A stretch of 64,000 nt of DNA from an uncultured Helicobacter sp. (GTDB lineage: Bacteria > Campylobacterota > Campylobacteria > Campylobacterales > Helicobacteraceae). The notes beneath the pieces are model-generated. The model worked only from the letters and a program-made list of their open reading frames with translations, was not told the origin of the DNA and did no database searches. Positions 27,331-36,313 of this stretch are shown here, piece after piece. The position numbers and the translations under genes are program-made. The stretch lies in NCBI RefSeq assembly GCF_910577135.1, contig NZ_CAJTLL010000004.1, positions 9,234 to 73,233 of the forward strand, written 5' to 3'. Numbering within the stretch: position 1 is the stretch's first letter; each line of letters opens with the position of its first letter.

Positions 27331-27339
27331 TGCTACAAT
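27331..27339 (+). promoter_or_regulatory. extended -10 element for trpA
   Basis: TGCTACAAT matches TGnTAnAAT, 29 nt upstream of the chosen trpA start, inside the divergent trpB-trpA spacer. Confidence 0.5.
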
Positions 27340-27368
27340 GTGTGTTTTACTTCATTTTGAGGGCTACT

Positions 27369-28172
27369 ATGTGTGAAAATGCGAAGCAAAAAGATATGAC
27401 AAAGCTAATGGGGCATATTATTGCAGGGTATCCTAATATGGAATCTAGCCTGTATGCTGCACTTGGGATTTCTCTAGCGGGGGCGAGTTATTTAGAAGTG
27501 CAATTTCCATTTTCTGACCCTAATGCCGATGGTGTGGTAATAGAGGAAGCTTGTGATAAGAGTATAGCGGAGGGATTCACACTCTCTGCAGGATTTGAGC
27601 TACTCTCCACACTTTCAAATCGCCTCTCACAGCTCCAAGATTCGCCTACAAAGCTTATTATCGTAACGTATGCAAACTTGATATTTCACTCTGGTATGGA
27701 AAAATTTATCAAAGAGGCGAAAAAATGTGGTGTATTTGGGATACTCGTGCCTGATTTGCCCATAGAATCTGATGAGAATCTCCGCACTTTAGCAAAAAAA
27801 CATCATATCGCTATTATCTGCCTCATCACGCCTAAAACGCCTATTGCACGTATGAAAAAGATTGCTAAAGTGAGTGATGAAATCGTGTATGTAGTTGCTA
27901 GATCAGGAATCACAGGGGATAAAACAGAGTTAGATCAAGCCTTTTTTCGCTATCTTGCCGATGTGAAAAAACATTGCAAAAAGCCTATCGCACTAGGATT
28001 TGGAATAAACTCTCACGCTCAAGTGGCAAGTTTAGAGGGAAAAGTCGATATTGTAGTCGCGGGAAGCTACTTTGTGCGCTTTATCAGTGAGCTTTCAATA
28101 CAGAATCTTGCCCCGCAAAGCTATCAAGATCAACTCACTACCTACGCAAAAAGCCTTATGGGTTGGGATTAA
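27369..28172 (+). CDS. trpA: tryptophan synthase alpha chain
   Basis: 267 residues. Cleaves indole-3-glycerol phosphate and passes indole to TrpB. The catalytic Glu and Asp are in SYLEVQFPFSDPNADGVVIE; the phosphate-binding GITGDKTELD and IALGFGINSHAQ segments are present. I take ATG 27369 (MCENAKQKDM, with GAGGG 5 nt upstream); an ATG 39 nt earlier is also in frame but lacks a ribosome site. It is divergent from trpB. Sequence identity to standard TrpA looks modest (LEVQ in place of the more usual LELG). Confidence 0.94.
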   Translation: MCENAKQKDMTKLMGHIIAGYPNMESSLYAALGISLAGASYLEVQFPFSDPNADGVVIEEACDKSIAEGFTLSAGFELLSTLSNRLSQLQDSPTKLIIVTYANLIFHSGMEKFIKEAKKCGVFGILVPDLPIESDENLRTLAKKHHIAIICLITPKTPIARMKKIAKVSDEIVYVVARSGITGDKTELDQAFFRYLADVKKHCKKPIALGFGINSHAQVASLEGKVDIVVAGSYFVRFISELSIQNLAPQSYQDQLTTYAKSLMGWD

Positions 28173-28387
28173 CCATAAATACAAAGGCTTGGCGTGGAAG
28201 TATTGTTTTTATTTTGCTACTTGGCTTGGTGATGATAATTTGGAGAAGTATCGCTGGGCTTATGGCAAGCTCCTCGATAAAAGCACTCAAACAAGCCTTG
28301 TTTGAACTGCAATATAAAATAAGCCTATTCCAAAAAAGAGATAGAAGGTCTCAAAAATCCACAAACAGCAGATTCTCAACCCCATAA
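28163..28387 (+). CDS. possible small membrane protein
   Basis: A 74-codon frame from TTG 28163, overlapping the trpA stop. One strong hydrophobic helix (SIVFILLLGLVMIIWRSIAG) follows a short basic N-terminus; the C-terminus is charged (FQKRDRRSQKSTNSRF). I do not recognise it. There is no good ribosome site, and the following DNA is decayed, so it may be a chance frame. Confidence 0.3.
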   Translation: MGLTINTKAWRGSIVFILLLGLVMIIWRSIAGLMASSSIKALKQALFELQYKISLFQKRDRRSQKSTNSRFSTP

Positions 28388-29381
28388 ACACAAAAATTGA
28401 TATAAGATTTAAAAGCAGACTTAGCCCATAGTAAAAATAAAATGCAATGTTTTCCTACTTTTAGAGAAACTTTTATAGGTTTAAACACATCTAGCAAAGC
28501 CATAGCAGAGCTATCACCCCCCCCCCACAGGCACAAAAGATGGAATCTAGCACACCTTATATTTTGTATAAAAAGTAATGAGGCAAAACAAGCACTTTAT
28601 TGGTATTTTTTATGCTTTTCATCAAATTTTATTATGATAATATGATATTTGGAATGCTCATTCTCAATCTATTTTTTTTGCATTACCTTGAACCTACAAA
28701 TGCATTTTTTGACCTTACGTTATTGCGGGCTACTTGCAAGTATTATCATCGCTTGGAATCTGTTCAAAATATGCTTTACATTGGAGTAATCCCAAATGCT
28801 TTTTTACAATATATGCGTAATACGCACTCTTATTTGTAATGATTTTGTGTGCTAATGTAGAGCGTCTTTTTATGTTTTGTATATGCTGCATAATAGCGGT
28901 GTGAGCTTTTATTTCAATGCTAATTTGAATATGTCTATTTTGCGGCTTTGGTGCTATGTGGCATTGTGTTGCCCCATATATGCTTCAAAAAAACATATTA
29001 AACTTTTTAGAATCTACCCATTATTATTTTTTTCCTTGCGGCGTTAAAAGTCTTTTCTTATCGATACTATCGCTTTTGGTAGTTTTGCTAAGATTGTATT
29101 ATTTATCTTTATGGGACTTGTATTTTGGGATTGTTTATATCTACTCGCACTATGGTTTTAAACTATTAAGTCGATAAGATAAGATGTGTAGCGTAAATAA
29201 GATTCTTTTTACTTAATGCAGGATAAATGCTTTCCTCTTTAGTAGAGATTGCCCTTCGCATTTTCTTTTCTTGCCTTTATTAGCGCGGGAGAGATACATT
29301 AAAGCATTTCATCTATTAAAGTGGAAACTAGATTGATTGTCTTTTGATAAGATAAATATATTTTCATTTAAAAGGAATACT
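28388..29381. other. gene-poor stretch with a C10 tract
   Basis: About 1 kb of AT-rich DNA without a convincing gene. A C10 run (28517-28526) sits in short frames on both strands. On the minus strand the sequence after it reads DSSAMALLDVFKPIKVSLKV, which looks like gene remnant, but I cannot assign it. Probably a decayed phase-variable locus. Confidence 0.45.
28517..28526. repeat. C10 homopolymer tract without an intact gene
   Basis: Ten C flanked by CTATCA and ACAGGCACAA. No long reading frame crosses it on either strand. Confidence 0.8.
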
Positions 29382-30638
29382 ATGCGTTGGAATGCCTTTG
29401 ATACTCGTTGGGCGCTTTCGCTCTTTGGCACGGCGGTGGGAGCGGGAATCTTATTTCTACCCATTCGTGCAGGGACAGGTGGATTTTACCCTGTGGTGAT
29501 TATGACTCTTCTCATCTTTCCTATGGCGTGGCTTTCTCATCGAGCTTTGAGCCGATTCGTCAATGAATCTCAAAGCCCTGAGCACGACATCACACACGCT
29601 GCAGAGGAATATTGGGGGCGAGGTGTGAGTATTTTTATTACTCTTTTATACTTTTTTGCCATTTATCCCATTTGTCTTGCCTATGGCGTGGGAATTACAA
29701 ACACCTTTGCGAGTTTTTTTGTTAATCAACTCCATTTAAGCAGCCTCTATGATGAAGCTACAATGAGCCTCTACCCTTGGGCACGTGCGAGTTTGGCATT
29801 TGTGCTTGTGAGTGCGATGATGGCAGTAATGCTGCTGAAAGAAGAGCAGATTACAAAAGTATGCAATGTCCTTGTATATCCGCTATGCGCGGTGCTTTTT
29901 GGCTTTTCACTCTATCTTATTCCGCATTGGAAGCTAGAATCTTTGCAGGAAGTCCCAAGTTTTGGTGAATTTATAGAAGTGATATGGCTTACCTTGCCCG
30001 TGCTTGTCTTTGCCTTTAATCACTCTCCGGCAATCTCTACTTTTACGCTCAGTGTGCGGAGGGAATACACAAACTCACAGGAAAAGGCAAATCAAATCCT
30101 CTTCTGCACAGCGCTTTTGCTATTAGTTTTTGTGATGTTTTTTGTGTTTTCTTGTATTTTATGTCTTGATTCAGGGGATTTTGCTAAGGCAAGGGAGGCA
30201 AATATCCCTATCCTCTCATATTTTGCTAATCAGTTTAACACGCCAATTATTGCCTTAGGCGCACCGCTTGTGGCTTTTCTAGCTATTGTGAGTTCATTCT
30301 TTGGACATTATTTTGGGGCACTTGAGGGCTTGAATGGCATTATCCGCAAAGGCGTTAAAAGCAGCGGCAGAGAGCCACATATTCCCACGATTAAGGCTTG
30401 TAGCACAGCTTTTATGTATGTGAGTATTATCGTTGTGGCATATCTCAATCCAAGTATTTTGGGTTTTATCGAGGATTTGGGTGGTCCAATCATCGCTGCG
30501 ATTTTGTTTTTAATGCCGATTATTGCCATTTGGAGTGTGGGGAAGCTCAAAGACTATAAAAACCCGCTTTTGGATATATTTGTGTTTGTAATGGGAGTTC
30601 TAACAATTACAAGTGTGGTATATAAGCTATTTCTTTAG
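29382..30638 (+). CDS. sdaC: serine/threonine-type amino acid permease (SdaC family)
   Basis: 418 residues with about 11 transmembrane helices. The N-terminal LFGTAVGAGILFLPIRAGTG is the signature of the HAAAP/STP family of proton-coupled serine transporters, and VFAFNHSPAISTFTLSVRRE is a conserved mid-region motif. Start ATG 29382 (MRWNAFDTRWAL) follows AAAGGA with a 6-nt gap; a longer TTG-initiated form has no ribosome site. In H. pylori sdaC is paired with a serine dehydratase gene; none is present here. Serine is a main carbon source for this group. Confidence 0.85.
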   Translation: MRWNAFDTRWALSLFGTAVGAGILFLPIRAGTGGFYPVVIMTLLIFPMAWLSHRALSRFVNESQSPEHDITHAAEEYWGRGVSIFITLLYFFAIYPICLAYGVGITNTFASFFVNQLHLSSLYDEATMSLYPWARASLAFVLVSAMMAVMLLKEEQITKVCNVLVYPLCAVLFGFSLYLIPHWKLESLQEVPSFGEFIEVIWLTLPVLVFAFNHSPAISTFTLSVRREYTNSQEKANQILFCTALLLLVFVMFFVFSCILCLDSGDFAKAREANIPILSYFANQFNTPIIALGAPLVAFLAIVSSFFGHYFGALEGLNGIIRKGVKSSGREPHIPTIKACSTAFMYVSIIVVAYLNPSILGFIEDLGGPIIAAILFLMPIIAIWSVGKLKDYKNPLLDIFVFVMGVLTITSVVYKLFL

Positions 30639-30716
30639 CTTATACTAAATGCCAAGTAGTTTTTGTTATAGAATCATTATAATTTAGCATAAATATTAAA
30701 AGGAGGTTTATTTTCT

Positions 30717-31064
30717 ATGGTAGTTGAGTCTTTCAAAGATTTTGTCCTAGAGCAGTTAGATTCTGCATTACAAGGGCAGTATCAATTTAGCGCAAAAAAG
30801 ATGTTTGGCGAGTATTGTATTTATGTGCAGGATATGGGTGTGCAAGGCGATAATGTAGCTAAAGCGATATTTTTGTTATGCGATGATACATTATTTATCA
30901 AGCAGCATAAGATTCTCCAAGATATATGCAAGAATCTGCCACTTGGGATTCCCTACCCAAATGCTAAAGAATATTATATGCTTGATGTGGAAGATTCTGC
31001 CTTGCTAAAATCTATCGTGGAACTTGTTAGTCCAATCTTACCCGCCCCAAAGAAGCGCAAATAG
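30717..31064 (+). CDS. TfoX N-terminal domain protein
   Basis: 115 residues. The TfoX/Sxy N-terminal fold is visible in the KKMFGEYCIYVQ stretch near residue 27, ALFLLCDDTLFIK-like IFLLCDDTLFIKQ, and the Gly-Ile-Pro-Tyr-Pro plus AKEYYMLD segment. Stand-alone N-terminal domains are common in bacteria and their role is unclear; the C-terminal domain of competence regulators is absent. AAAAGGAGG lies upstream, and a TATAAT box at 30678-30683 is 34 nt before the ATG. Confidence 0.75.
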   Translation: MVVESFKDFVLEQLDSALQGQYQFSAKKMFGEYCIYVQDMGVQGDNVAKAIFLLCDDTLFIKQHKILQDICKNLPLGIPYPNAKEYYMLDVEDSALLKSIVELVSPILPAPKKRK

Positions 31065-31090
31065 CATCGCAAAGTGGATTAAGCAAGTTT

Positions 31091-31099
31091 TGCTATAAT
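31091..31099 (+). promoter_or_regulatory. extended -10 promoter element of guaA
   Basis: TGCTATAAT, a perfect TGnTATAAT extended -10, 32 nt upstream of the guaA ATG. Confidence 0.65.
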
Positions 31100-31131
31100 A
31101 TGCGCCTTTTAAACACACACAAAGGCTACCT

Positions 31132-34100
31132 ATGCAGCACAATCCTTCAATACTTGTCTTAGATTTTGGCTCTCAATACACACAGCTTATCGCAAGGCGT
31201 TTGCGTGAATATGGCGTTTATACCGAGATTGTCCCTTACTTTGAAAAGCTAGATTCCATAAAAGCTAAGAATCCGCGCGGGATTATCCTAAGCGGAGGAC
31301 CTGCGAGTGTGTATGAAAAAGATGCGTATAAACCCAATTTTGGCTTATTTTCTCTTGGTGTGCCTGTGCTTGGAATCTGCTATGGTATGCAGCTTATTGC
31401 TCAACATTTTGGTGGGCGCGTGATGAGGGCAGAAGCACAAGAGTTTGGCAAGGCGGTGCTAGAGATAGAGGATAAGAACAATAAGCTTTTTAAAGGTGTG
31501 AAGCAAGATTCTATCGTGTGGATGAGCCACGCAGATAAGGTGGAATCTATCCCGCAAGGCTTTGTAGAGCTTGCAAAATCAGGTAACACGCACTATTGTG
31601 CTATTGCGGATTACAAGTGCAAGATTTATGCCTTGCAGTTTCACCCTGAAGTCGTGCATAGTGAATGCGGCGCACAAATCTTGCAGAATTTTGCGGTAGA
31701 TATTTGTGAAAGTAAAACTAATTGGAATATGCACAACTTTGCGCAAAATATCATAATGGAATTGCGTCAAAAAGTGCTAGGAAGTGAGAATGCTCCTCTA
31801 AAAGAAGCAGAGAGAGCAGCAAAACCGCTACAAGAGATGCAAGAATCGATACAAGAGAAGCCACTGCTGCATTTTATATTCACACAAGCGGATAAAAAAG
31901 ACTTCAAATTGCTACATATCAAACCTACTCAAAATACTATCGCTTATAAATGCACCTTACAGGGTAAAATGGTCGCCTTTATGTGTGGATATAGAGATAA
32001 AAACATTGGCTTAATAAAGCATTTTATGATAGATATTGCGGACAAACATCAAGCACAAGGCATTAAAAATACCTTGTTACAGCATTTATGCACGGCGTTA
32101 CAATGCGAGACTTTGCATATCAAAGATAGCGATTTGGCATTTTATGATGAGTTTGGTGTGCCATACACGCAAAAAGAGGGCTTTTTAGCATTATCTTTGA
32201 GTGATGTATTGCCCCCGCCTGTGATTATCACAAAGCGATTAATTTTAAGAGAATATACAGAATCTGATTTTGCAAATTTGCATAAGATTCTAAGTGATGA
32301 TGCAGTAATGCACTCGTGGGGTGGTGGCTTTAATGCACCACAAAGCAAAGAGTGGCTCAAAATGCAGCTTAAGCATTACCGCAAATTTGGCTTTGGTATG
32401 TGGGCGGTGGTGGAGAAAAAGAGTCGTGAGATTATTGGACATATTGGCTTAAACACGATGGGTATAAGTTTAGATTCTAAAAATTTATCCATCGTTGAGC
32501 TAGGTTATTTGCTACGTACAGTTTCACAAAAGCAGGGCTATGGAATCGAAGCGGCAAGGGCATGTGCGGATTATGCCTTTTATCAATTAGGTATAGACAT
32601 TCTATACTGTCTCATCACAGAGGGGCATACAGATTCTATAAACCTCGCAAAGAAGTTCAATATGACACTTTTAGGTGTGAATGGCAAAGAAAAATATAAA
32701 ACAGAGCTTGTTTATGGGATAAATAAGCAAGATTGGCTTTATTTGCGAAATGTTAAAGTTTCTAATAATGTGGCGATAAGCCCCATAGACACCATACAAA
32801 CACGCTGTGAATGGGTTAAGGCAAAAAATGCCGAAGATGAGAGGCTCTATCAAGACTACCACGATTGTGAGTGGGGAGTGCCACTCCACGAGGATAAGAA
32901 ACTCTTTGAATTTTTGATTTTAGAGGGTTTTCAAGCGGGACTTTCTTGGATTACAATCCTTAAAAAGCGTGAGCATTTTAGGGTGGCATTTGATGACTTT
33001 GACCCTCACATTGTAGCCAACTATGATGAGGACAAAATCAAAGAGCTAATGCGAAATGAGGGGATTATTAGAAATCGCGCTAAAATAGAAGCTGGAATTT
33101 CTAATGCTAAGGCGTTTTTGGCGGTGCAAAGGGAGTTTGGGAGCTTTGATAAATATATTTGGGGCTTTGTCAATCATAAGCCCATTATCAATACCTTTGA
33201 GAGTATTGCAGATTTGCCCGCTTCCACGCCGCTATCGGATAAAATCGCTAAGGATTTGAAAAAGCGTGGGTTTAAGTTTGTCGGCACTACGACTATGTAT
33301 GCGATGATGCAAAGTATTGGAATGGTGAATGACCACCTTACCTCGTGCTTTAAGCGCAATTCATCTTTGGGTATGCAATGCGATAAGATTTTGGATTTTT
33401 CGCAAGGCACGGATACTAAGTCCGCTAACCTTAAAAAAAATCCAAAAAACTTACACAGCCACACCGCAAATACTAGAATTGTGGAATGCCAAGATTCTAA
33501 ACATATTCTAGCCCAAAAGCCAACGCCCTCCAAAGTGTTGTGTGCGGTGAGTGGTGGAGTAGATAGCTCCGTTGTCGCTGCACTTTTATATCGTGCCATT
33601 GGGGAGAATCTGATTCCAGTGTTTGTGGATACCGGACTTTTGCGCAAGGGTGAGAGAGAGGCAGTGGAGAAAATGTTTAGAGAAAATCTCAAAGTGCCAC
33701 TGATTACTGCGGACGCAAGTGAGTTATTTTTAAGCCGCCTTAAGGGTGTGCTTGACCCCGAGATTAAGCGTAAAATTATCGGCGAGACTTTCATTGAAGT
33801 GTTTGAAAAAGAGGCGAAAAAGCATAATACAAAAGGCGAGATAAAGTTCCTCGCACAAGGCACACTCTACCCTGATGTGATAGAATCTGTGAGCGTCAAA
33901 GGTCCCTCTAAGACGATAAAATCTCATCATAATGTCGGTGGGTTGCCGGAGTGGATGAAGTTTGAGCTCATTGAACCATTACGAGAGCTATTTAAGGACG
34001 AGGTAAGGGCATTAGGGCGAGAGCTTGGAATGCCTGAATCTATGCTAATGCGCCACCCATTCCCCGGACCCGGACTAGCCATTCGCATTATGGGTGAGGT

Positions 34101-34431
34101 AAATAAGGCGGATTTAAATTTGTTGCGCGAGGCGGATTCTATTTTTATAGAGGAACTGCACAAGCAAGGCTATTATGATAAAGTGTGGCAGGCGTTTTGT
34201 GTGCTGCTCAATGTGCGAAGCGTGGGTGTAATGGGTGATAATCGCACTTATGATAATACAATTTGTGTAAGAGCGGTGGAAGCGATTGATGGAATGACTG
34301 CAACTTTTGCGCATTTACCTCACGATTTTTTAGAGGGCGTGAGTAATAGAATCATCAACGAGGTAGAGGGCATTAACCGCGTGGTTTATGATATAACTTC
34401 TAAACCCCCGGGGACGATTGAGTGGGAGTAG
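31132..34431 (+). CDS. guaA: GMP synthase with inserted acetyltransferase and DNA-3-methyladenine glycosylase domains
   Basis: 1099 residues, about twice the usual ~515. Order: glutamine amidotransferase 1-200 (GICYGMQ with Cys83; LQFHPEV with His171 and Glu173); degenerate GNAT-like segment about 245-355; GNAT domain of the RimJ/RimL type 364-535 ([34 protein letters not shown]); DNA-3-methyladenine glycosylase I 556-743 with the full zinc site (C559, H577, H735, C739) and catalytic-type E598 in [10 protein letters not shown]; low-complexity linker 744-800; ATP-pyrophosphatase from 801 ([19 protein letters not shown]); dimerisation domain to [20 protein letters not shown]. The insertion falls exactly at the normal joint between the amidotransferase and synthetase halves. 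The frame is continuous. The core converts XMP to GMP; the inserted parts look active but their job here is unknown. I recall the H. hepaticus protein also being oversized; that is unchecked. Confidence 0.93.
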   Translation: MQHNPSILVLDFGSQYTQLIARRLREYGVYTEIVPYFEKLDSIKAKNPRGIILSGGPASVYEKDAYKPNFGLFSLGVPVLGICYGMQLIAQHFGGRVMRAEAQEFGKAVLEIEDKNNKLFKGVKQDSIVWMSHADKVESIPQGFVELAKSGNTHYCAIADYKCKIYALQFHPEVVHSECGAQILQNFAVDICESKTNWNMHNFAQNIIMELRQKVLGSENAPLKEAERAAKPLQEMQESIQEKPLLHFIFTQADKKDFKLLHIKPTQNTIAYKCTLQGKMVAFMCGYRDKNIGLIKHFMIDIADKHQAQGIKNTLLQHLCTALQCETLHIKDSDLAFYDEFGVPYTQKEGFLALSLSDVLPPPVIITKRLILREYTESDFANLHKILSDDAVMHSWGGGFNAPQSKEWLKMQLKHYRKFGFGMWAVVEKKSREIIGHIGLNTMGISLDSKNLSIVELGYLLRTVSQKQGYGIEAARACADYAFYQLGIDILYCLITEGHTDSINLAKKFNMTLLGVNGKEKYKTELVYGINKQDWLYLRNVKVSNNVAISPIDTIQTRCEWVKAKNAEDERLYQDYHDCEWGVPLHEDKKLFEFLILEGFQAGLSWITILKKREHFRVAFDDFDPHIVANYDEDKIKELMRNEGIIRNRAKIEAGISNAKAFLAVQREFGSFDKYIWGFVNHKPIINTFESIADLPASTPLSDKIAKDLKKRGFKFVGTTTMYAMMQSIGMVNDHLTSCFKRNSSLGMQCDKILDFSQGTDTKSANLKKNPKNLHSHTANTRIVECQDSKHILAQKPTPSKVLCAVSGGVDSSVVAALLYRAIGENLIPVFVDTGLLRKGEREAVEKMFRENLKVPLITADASELFLSRLKGVLDPEIKRKIIGETFIEVFEKEAKKHNTKGEIKFLAQGTLYPDVIESVSVKGPSKTIKSHHNVGGLPEWMKFELIEPLRELFKDEVRALGRELGMPESMLMRHPFPGPGLAIRIMGEVNKADLNLLREADSIFIEELHKQGYYDKVWQAFCVLLNVRSVGVMGDNRTYDNTICVRAVEAIDGMTATFAHLPHDFLEGVSNRIINEVEGINRVVYDITSKPPGTIEWE

Positions 34432-34434
34432 GAA

Positions 34435-35064
34435 ATGAGTGAAAAAACCACATTGCCCAATCTATTAAATGATATAGTAGATTTTCTTAAAAAACAAAAT
34501 CTACAACTAAGTAATCAAAGTCGTGATGGGCGGATAAATTCGGCTTTTAATGAAGATGAAATCTTTAGACTTTTAGAATCAAAATTTGCAATAAATCACC
34601 CAAATATGCGTGACTGGGTGGATTTTAGCTTTTATGAAAATAATGTATTCTATCCTGTAAATATTAAAGTTAGCACGACAAAAACAACTGATAATCTTAA
34701 TTGCAAACTTGGAATTTATTATGCTTTAACAGGTAAAATTCCGCCTTTTAATAATGGTGTAAGCTGGGAAATATATTTTAAAACTTTAAGTGAGAACCTA
34801 AAAGCAAATAGCAAAGATTATTATTTTTTAATTATAAATAAAGATAACCCTAGTGATGTGTTTGTTACTTCGTTAAAAAGTTTAGAATTTATCTTGCCAA
34901 ATGGTAATAATCTCCCCTTTCAAGCTAAGTGGGATAATAATCGCCAACTTATTCATAGAGATTTTGAAAGTGCAAAAGCCTTTTTACTTGGAACTTTTGA
35001 GGAATCTTTAAAGCTTCGGGCTGATGCTTATTTGCATTTTAGGACATATTTTTATGAATCTTAA
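34435..35064 (+). CDS. putative type II restriction endonuclease
   Basis: 209 residues, starting three bases after the guaA stop. It has no clear family signature I can name, but a PD-(D/E)xK-like arrangement is visible: DEIFRLLESKF, then DWVDFSFYENN and VFYPVNIKVSTTK, where Asp and Lys are spaced as in this nuclease fold. It overlaps an adenine methyltransferase gene by 11 nt, the usual layout of a restriction-modification pair, which is the main reason for the call. Codon use is A/T-rich compared with guaA. It is the first gene of the island at the guaA 3' end. Recognition sequence unknown. Confidence 0.65.
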   Translation: MSEKTTLPNLLNDIVDFLKKQNLQLSNQSRDGRINSAFNEDEIFRLLESKFAINHPNMRDWVDFSFYENNVFYPVNIKVSTTKTTDNLNCKLGIYYALTGKIPPFNNGVSWEIYFKTLSENLKANSKDYYFLIINKDNPSDVFVTSLKSLEFILPNGNNLPFQAKWDNNRQLIHRDFESAKAFLLGTFEESLKLRADAYLHFRTYFYES

Positions 35065-36271
35065 TGTAGTAAATCTTGGACAGGTTTTTACCCCACCACA
35101 TATTGTGAGCGATATGTTAGCCCTTATTCAAAGCACAAAGAAGCTTTCTAATCCTAGATTTCTAGAGCCAAGTTGTGGCAATGGAGCATTTTTTCAAAAT
35201 CTACCTAAAAATAAAGTAGGTATTGAAATAGATTCTGGTGTAGTTTGTGATAAGGCGATTTTGCAAGAAGATTTTTTTGCTTATTCTACAAACGAAAAAT
35301 TTGATTGCATTATTGGGAATCCACCCTATGTGCGTTATCAAGACATTGCTATATCTACAAAAGCTCTTCTTAAGTCTTATTCCAAGCTTTTTGATTCTCG
35401 CTCAAATCTCTATCTTTTTTTCATCTATAAGTGTATTTTGCACTTGAAAGAGGGGGGAGAGTTGATTTTTATTACCCCTCGAGATTTTTTAAAATCAACC
35501 TCAAGTGTGCGCTTAAATGAGTTTTTGTTTCATCAAGGCAGTATCACGCATTTTATTGATTTGGGCGATAAAAAGATTTTTGATAACGCCCAGCCAAATT
35601 GTGCGATTTGGAGATTTGAAAAGGATAATTTTACGCGTAAGACGCAGTGTTTAAGAGAGTTTTCTTGTATCAATGGACAGCTACTTTTTACTAAAAAAGC
35701 CTACACGATTCCTTTTAAAGATTTATTTTTTGTCAAAGTTGGAGCAGTGAGTGGGGCAGATTCTATCTTTGCGAATGAAAAATGGGGTAATATGGATTTT
35801 GTTTGCTCACAAAGTGCTAAAAGTGGTAAAACGAGAAAAATGATTTATGGAATCTATGGCAAAGATTGTGCATATTTGCAAGATTTTAAAGAACGGCTCT
35901 TGAGGAGGAGGATTAAAAAATTTAATGAATTGAATTGGTGGGAATGGGGTAGAGACTATTATAAAAGTGAGAATCCTAGAATCTATGTTAATACTAAAAC
36001 ACGAAACAAAACCCCTTTTTTCTTGCATCCTTGCAATGTTTATGATGGTTCTGTTTTAGCAGTTTTTCCAAAATTTAAGGTGAATTCTATAAGATTGGGG
36101 ATATTATGTGAGAGGCTTAATAATGTGGATTGGGAGGAACTTGGATTTGTGTGCGATGGGCGATTTTTGTTTTCACAACGAAGCTTAGAAAATGCAGTGC
36201 TAGATTCTAGCTTTTTGGAATTTGCAAATGATAGAATCATTAACGAAGTAGAGGGCATTAACCGCGTGTAG
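35054..36271 (+). CDS. type II N6-adenine DNA methyltransferase, C-terminus fused to a guaA remnant
   Basis: 405 residues from ATG 35054 (MNLNVVNLGQVFTPPHIVSD). SAM site: FLEPSCGNGAFFQNL; catalytic NPPY motif in FDCIIGNPPYVRYQDI, so this is a TaqI/Eco57I-type (gamma order) adenine methyltransferase. GGELIFITPRDFLKSTSSVR and a later target-recognition part follow. It should protect host DNA from the neighbouring nuclease. The last residues ([12 protein letters not shown]) are identical to GuaA residues 1073-1084 and come from a duplicated guaA 3' end, after which the frame ends at TAG. The real C-terminus may have been shortened by that event. Confidence 0.85.
   Translation: MNLNVVNLGQVFTPPHIVSDMLALIQSTKKLSNPRFLEPSCGNGAFFQNLPKNKVGIEIDSGVVCDKAILQEDFFAYSTNEKFDCIIGNPPYVRYQDIAISTKALLKSYSKLFDSRSNLYLFFIYKCILHLKEGGELIFITPRDFLKSTSSVRLNEFLFHQGSITHFIDLGDKKIFDNAQPNCAIWRFEKDNFTRKTQCLREFSCINGQLLFTKKAYTIPFKDLFFVKVGAVSGADSIFANEKWGNMDFVCSQSAKSGKTRKMIYGIYGKDCAYLQDFKERLLRRRIKKFNELNWWEWGRDYYKSENPRIYVNTKTRNKTPFFLHPCNVYDGSVLAVFPKFKVNSIRLGILCERLNNVDWEELGFVCDGRFLFSQRSLENAVLDSSFLEFANDRIINEVEGINRV
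36229..36268 (+). repeat. partial copy of the guaA 3' end (copy B)
   Basis: GATAGAATCATTAACGAAGT then AGAGGGCATTAACCGCGTG matches guaA 34345-34383 at all but three positions. It stops at ...AACCGCGTG. The later copy at 53720 starts from the same codons, so the two together span one guaA tail. Confidence 0.9.
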
Positions 36272-36313
36272 CATAGTAGTATCACTTTCAAACTTTATTA
36301 AGCAAAATCAAAG

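Noticed and set aside
28956..29177. 73-codon hydrophobic frame
   Set aside because: No ribosome site, no recognisable motif, and it lies in an AT-rich stretch where chance Leu/Tyr/Phe-rich frames are common.
33174..33863. 229-codon minus-strand frame opposite guaA
   Set aside because: Lies wholly antisense to a strongly conserved coding region with no ribosome site; a shadow frame.
31132..34431. guaA fusion as a misassembly of separate genes
   Set aside because: The frame is continuous over 3.3 kb, the insert falls exactly at the domain joint, and codon use is smooth; kept as a real fusion pending reads.
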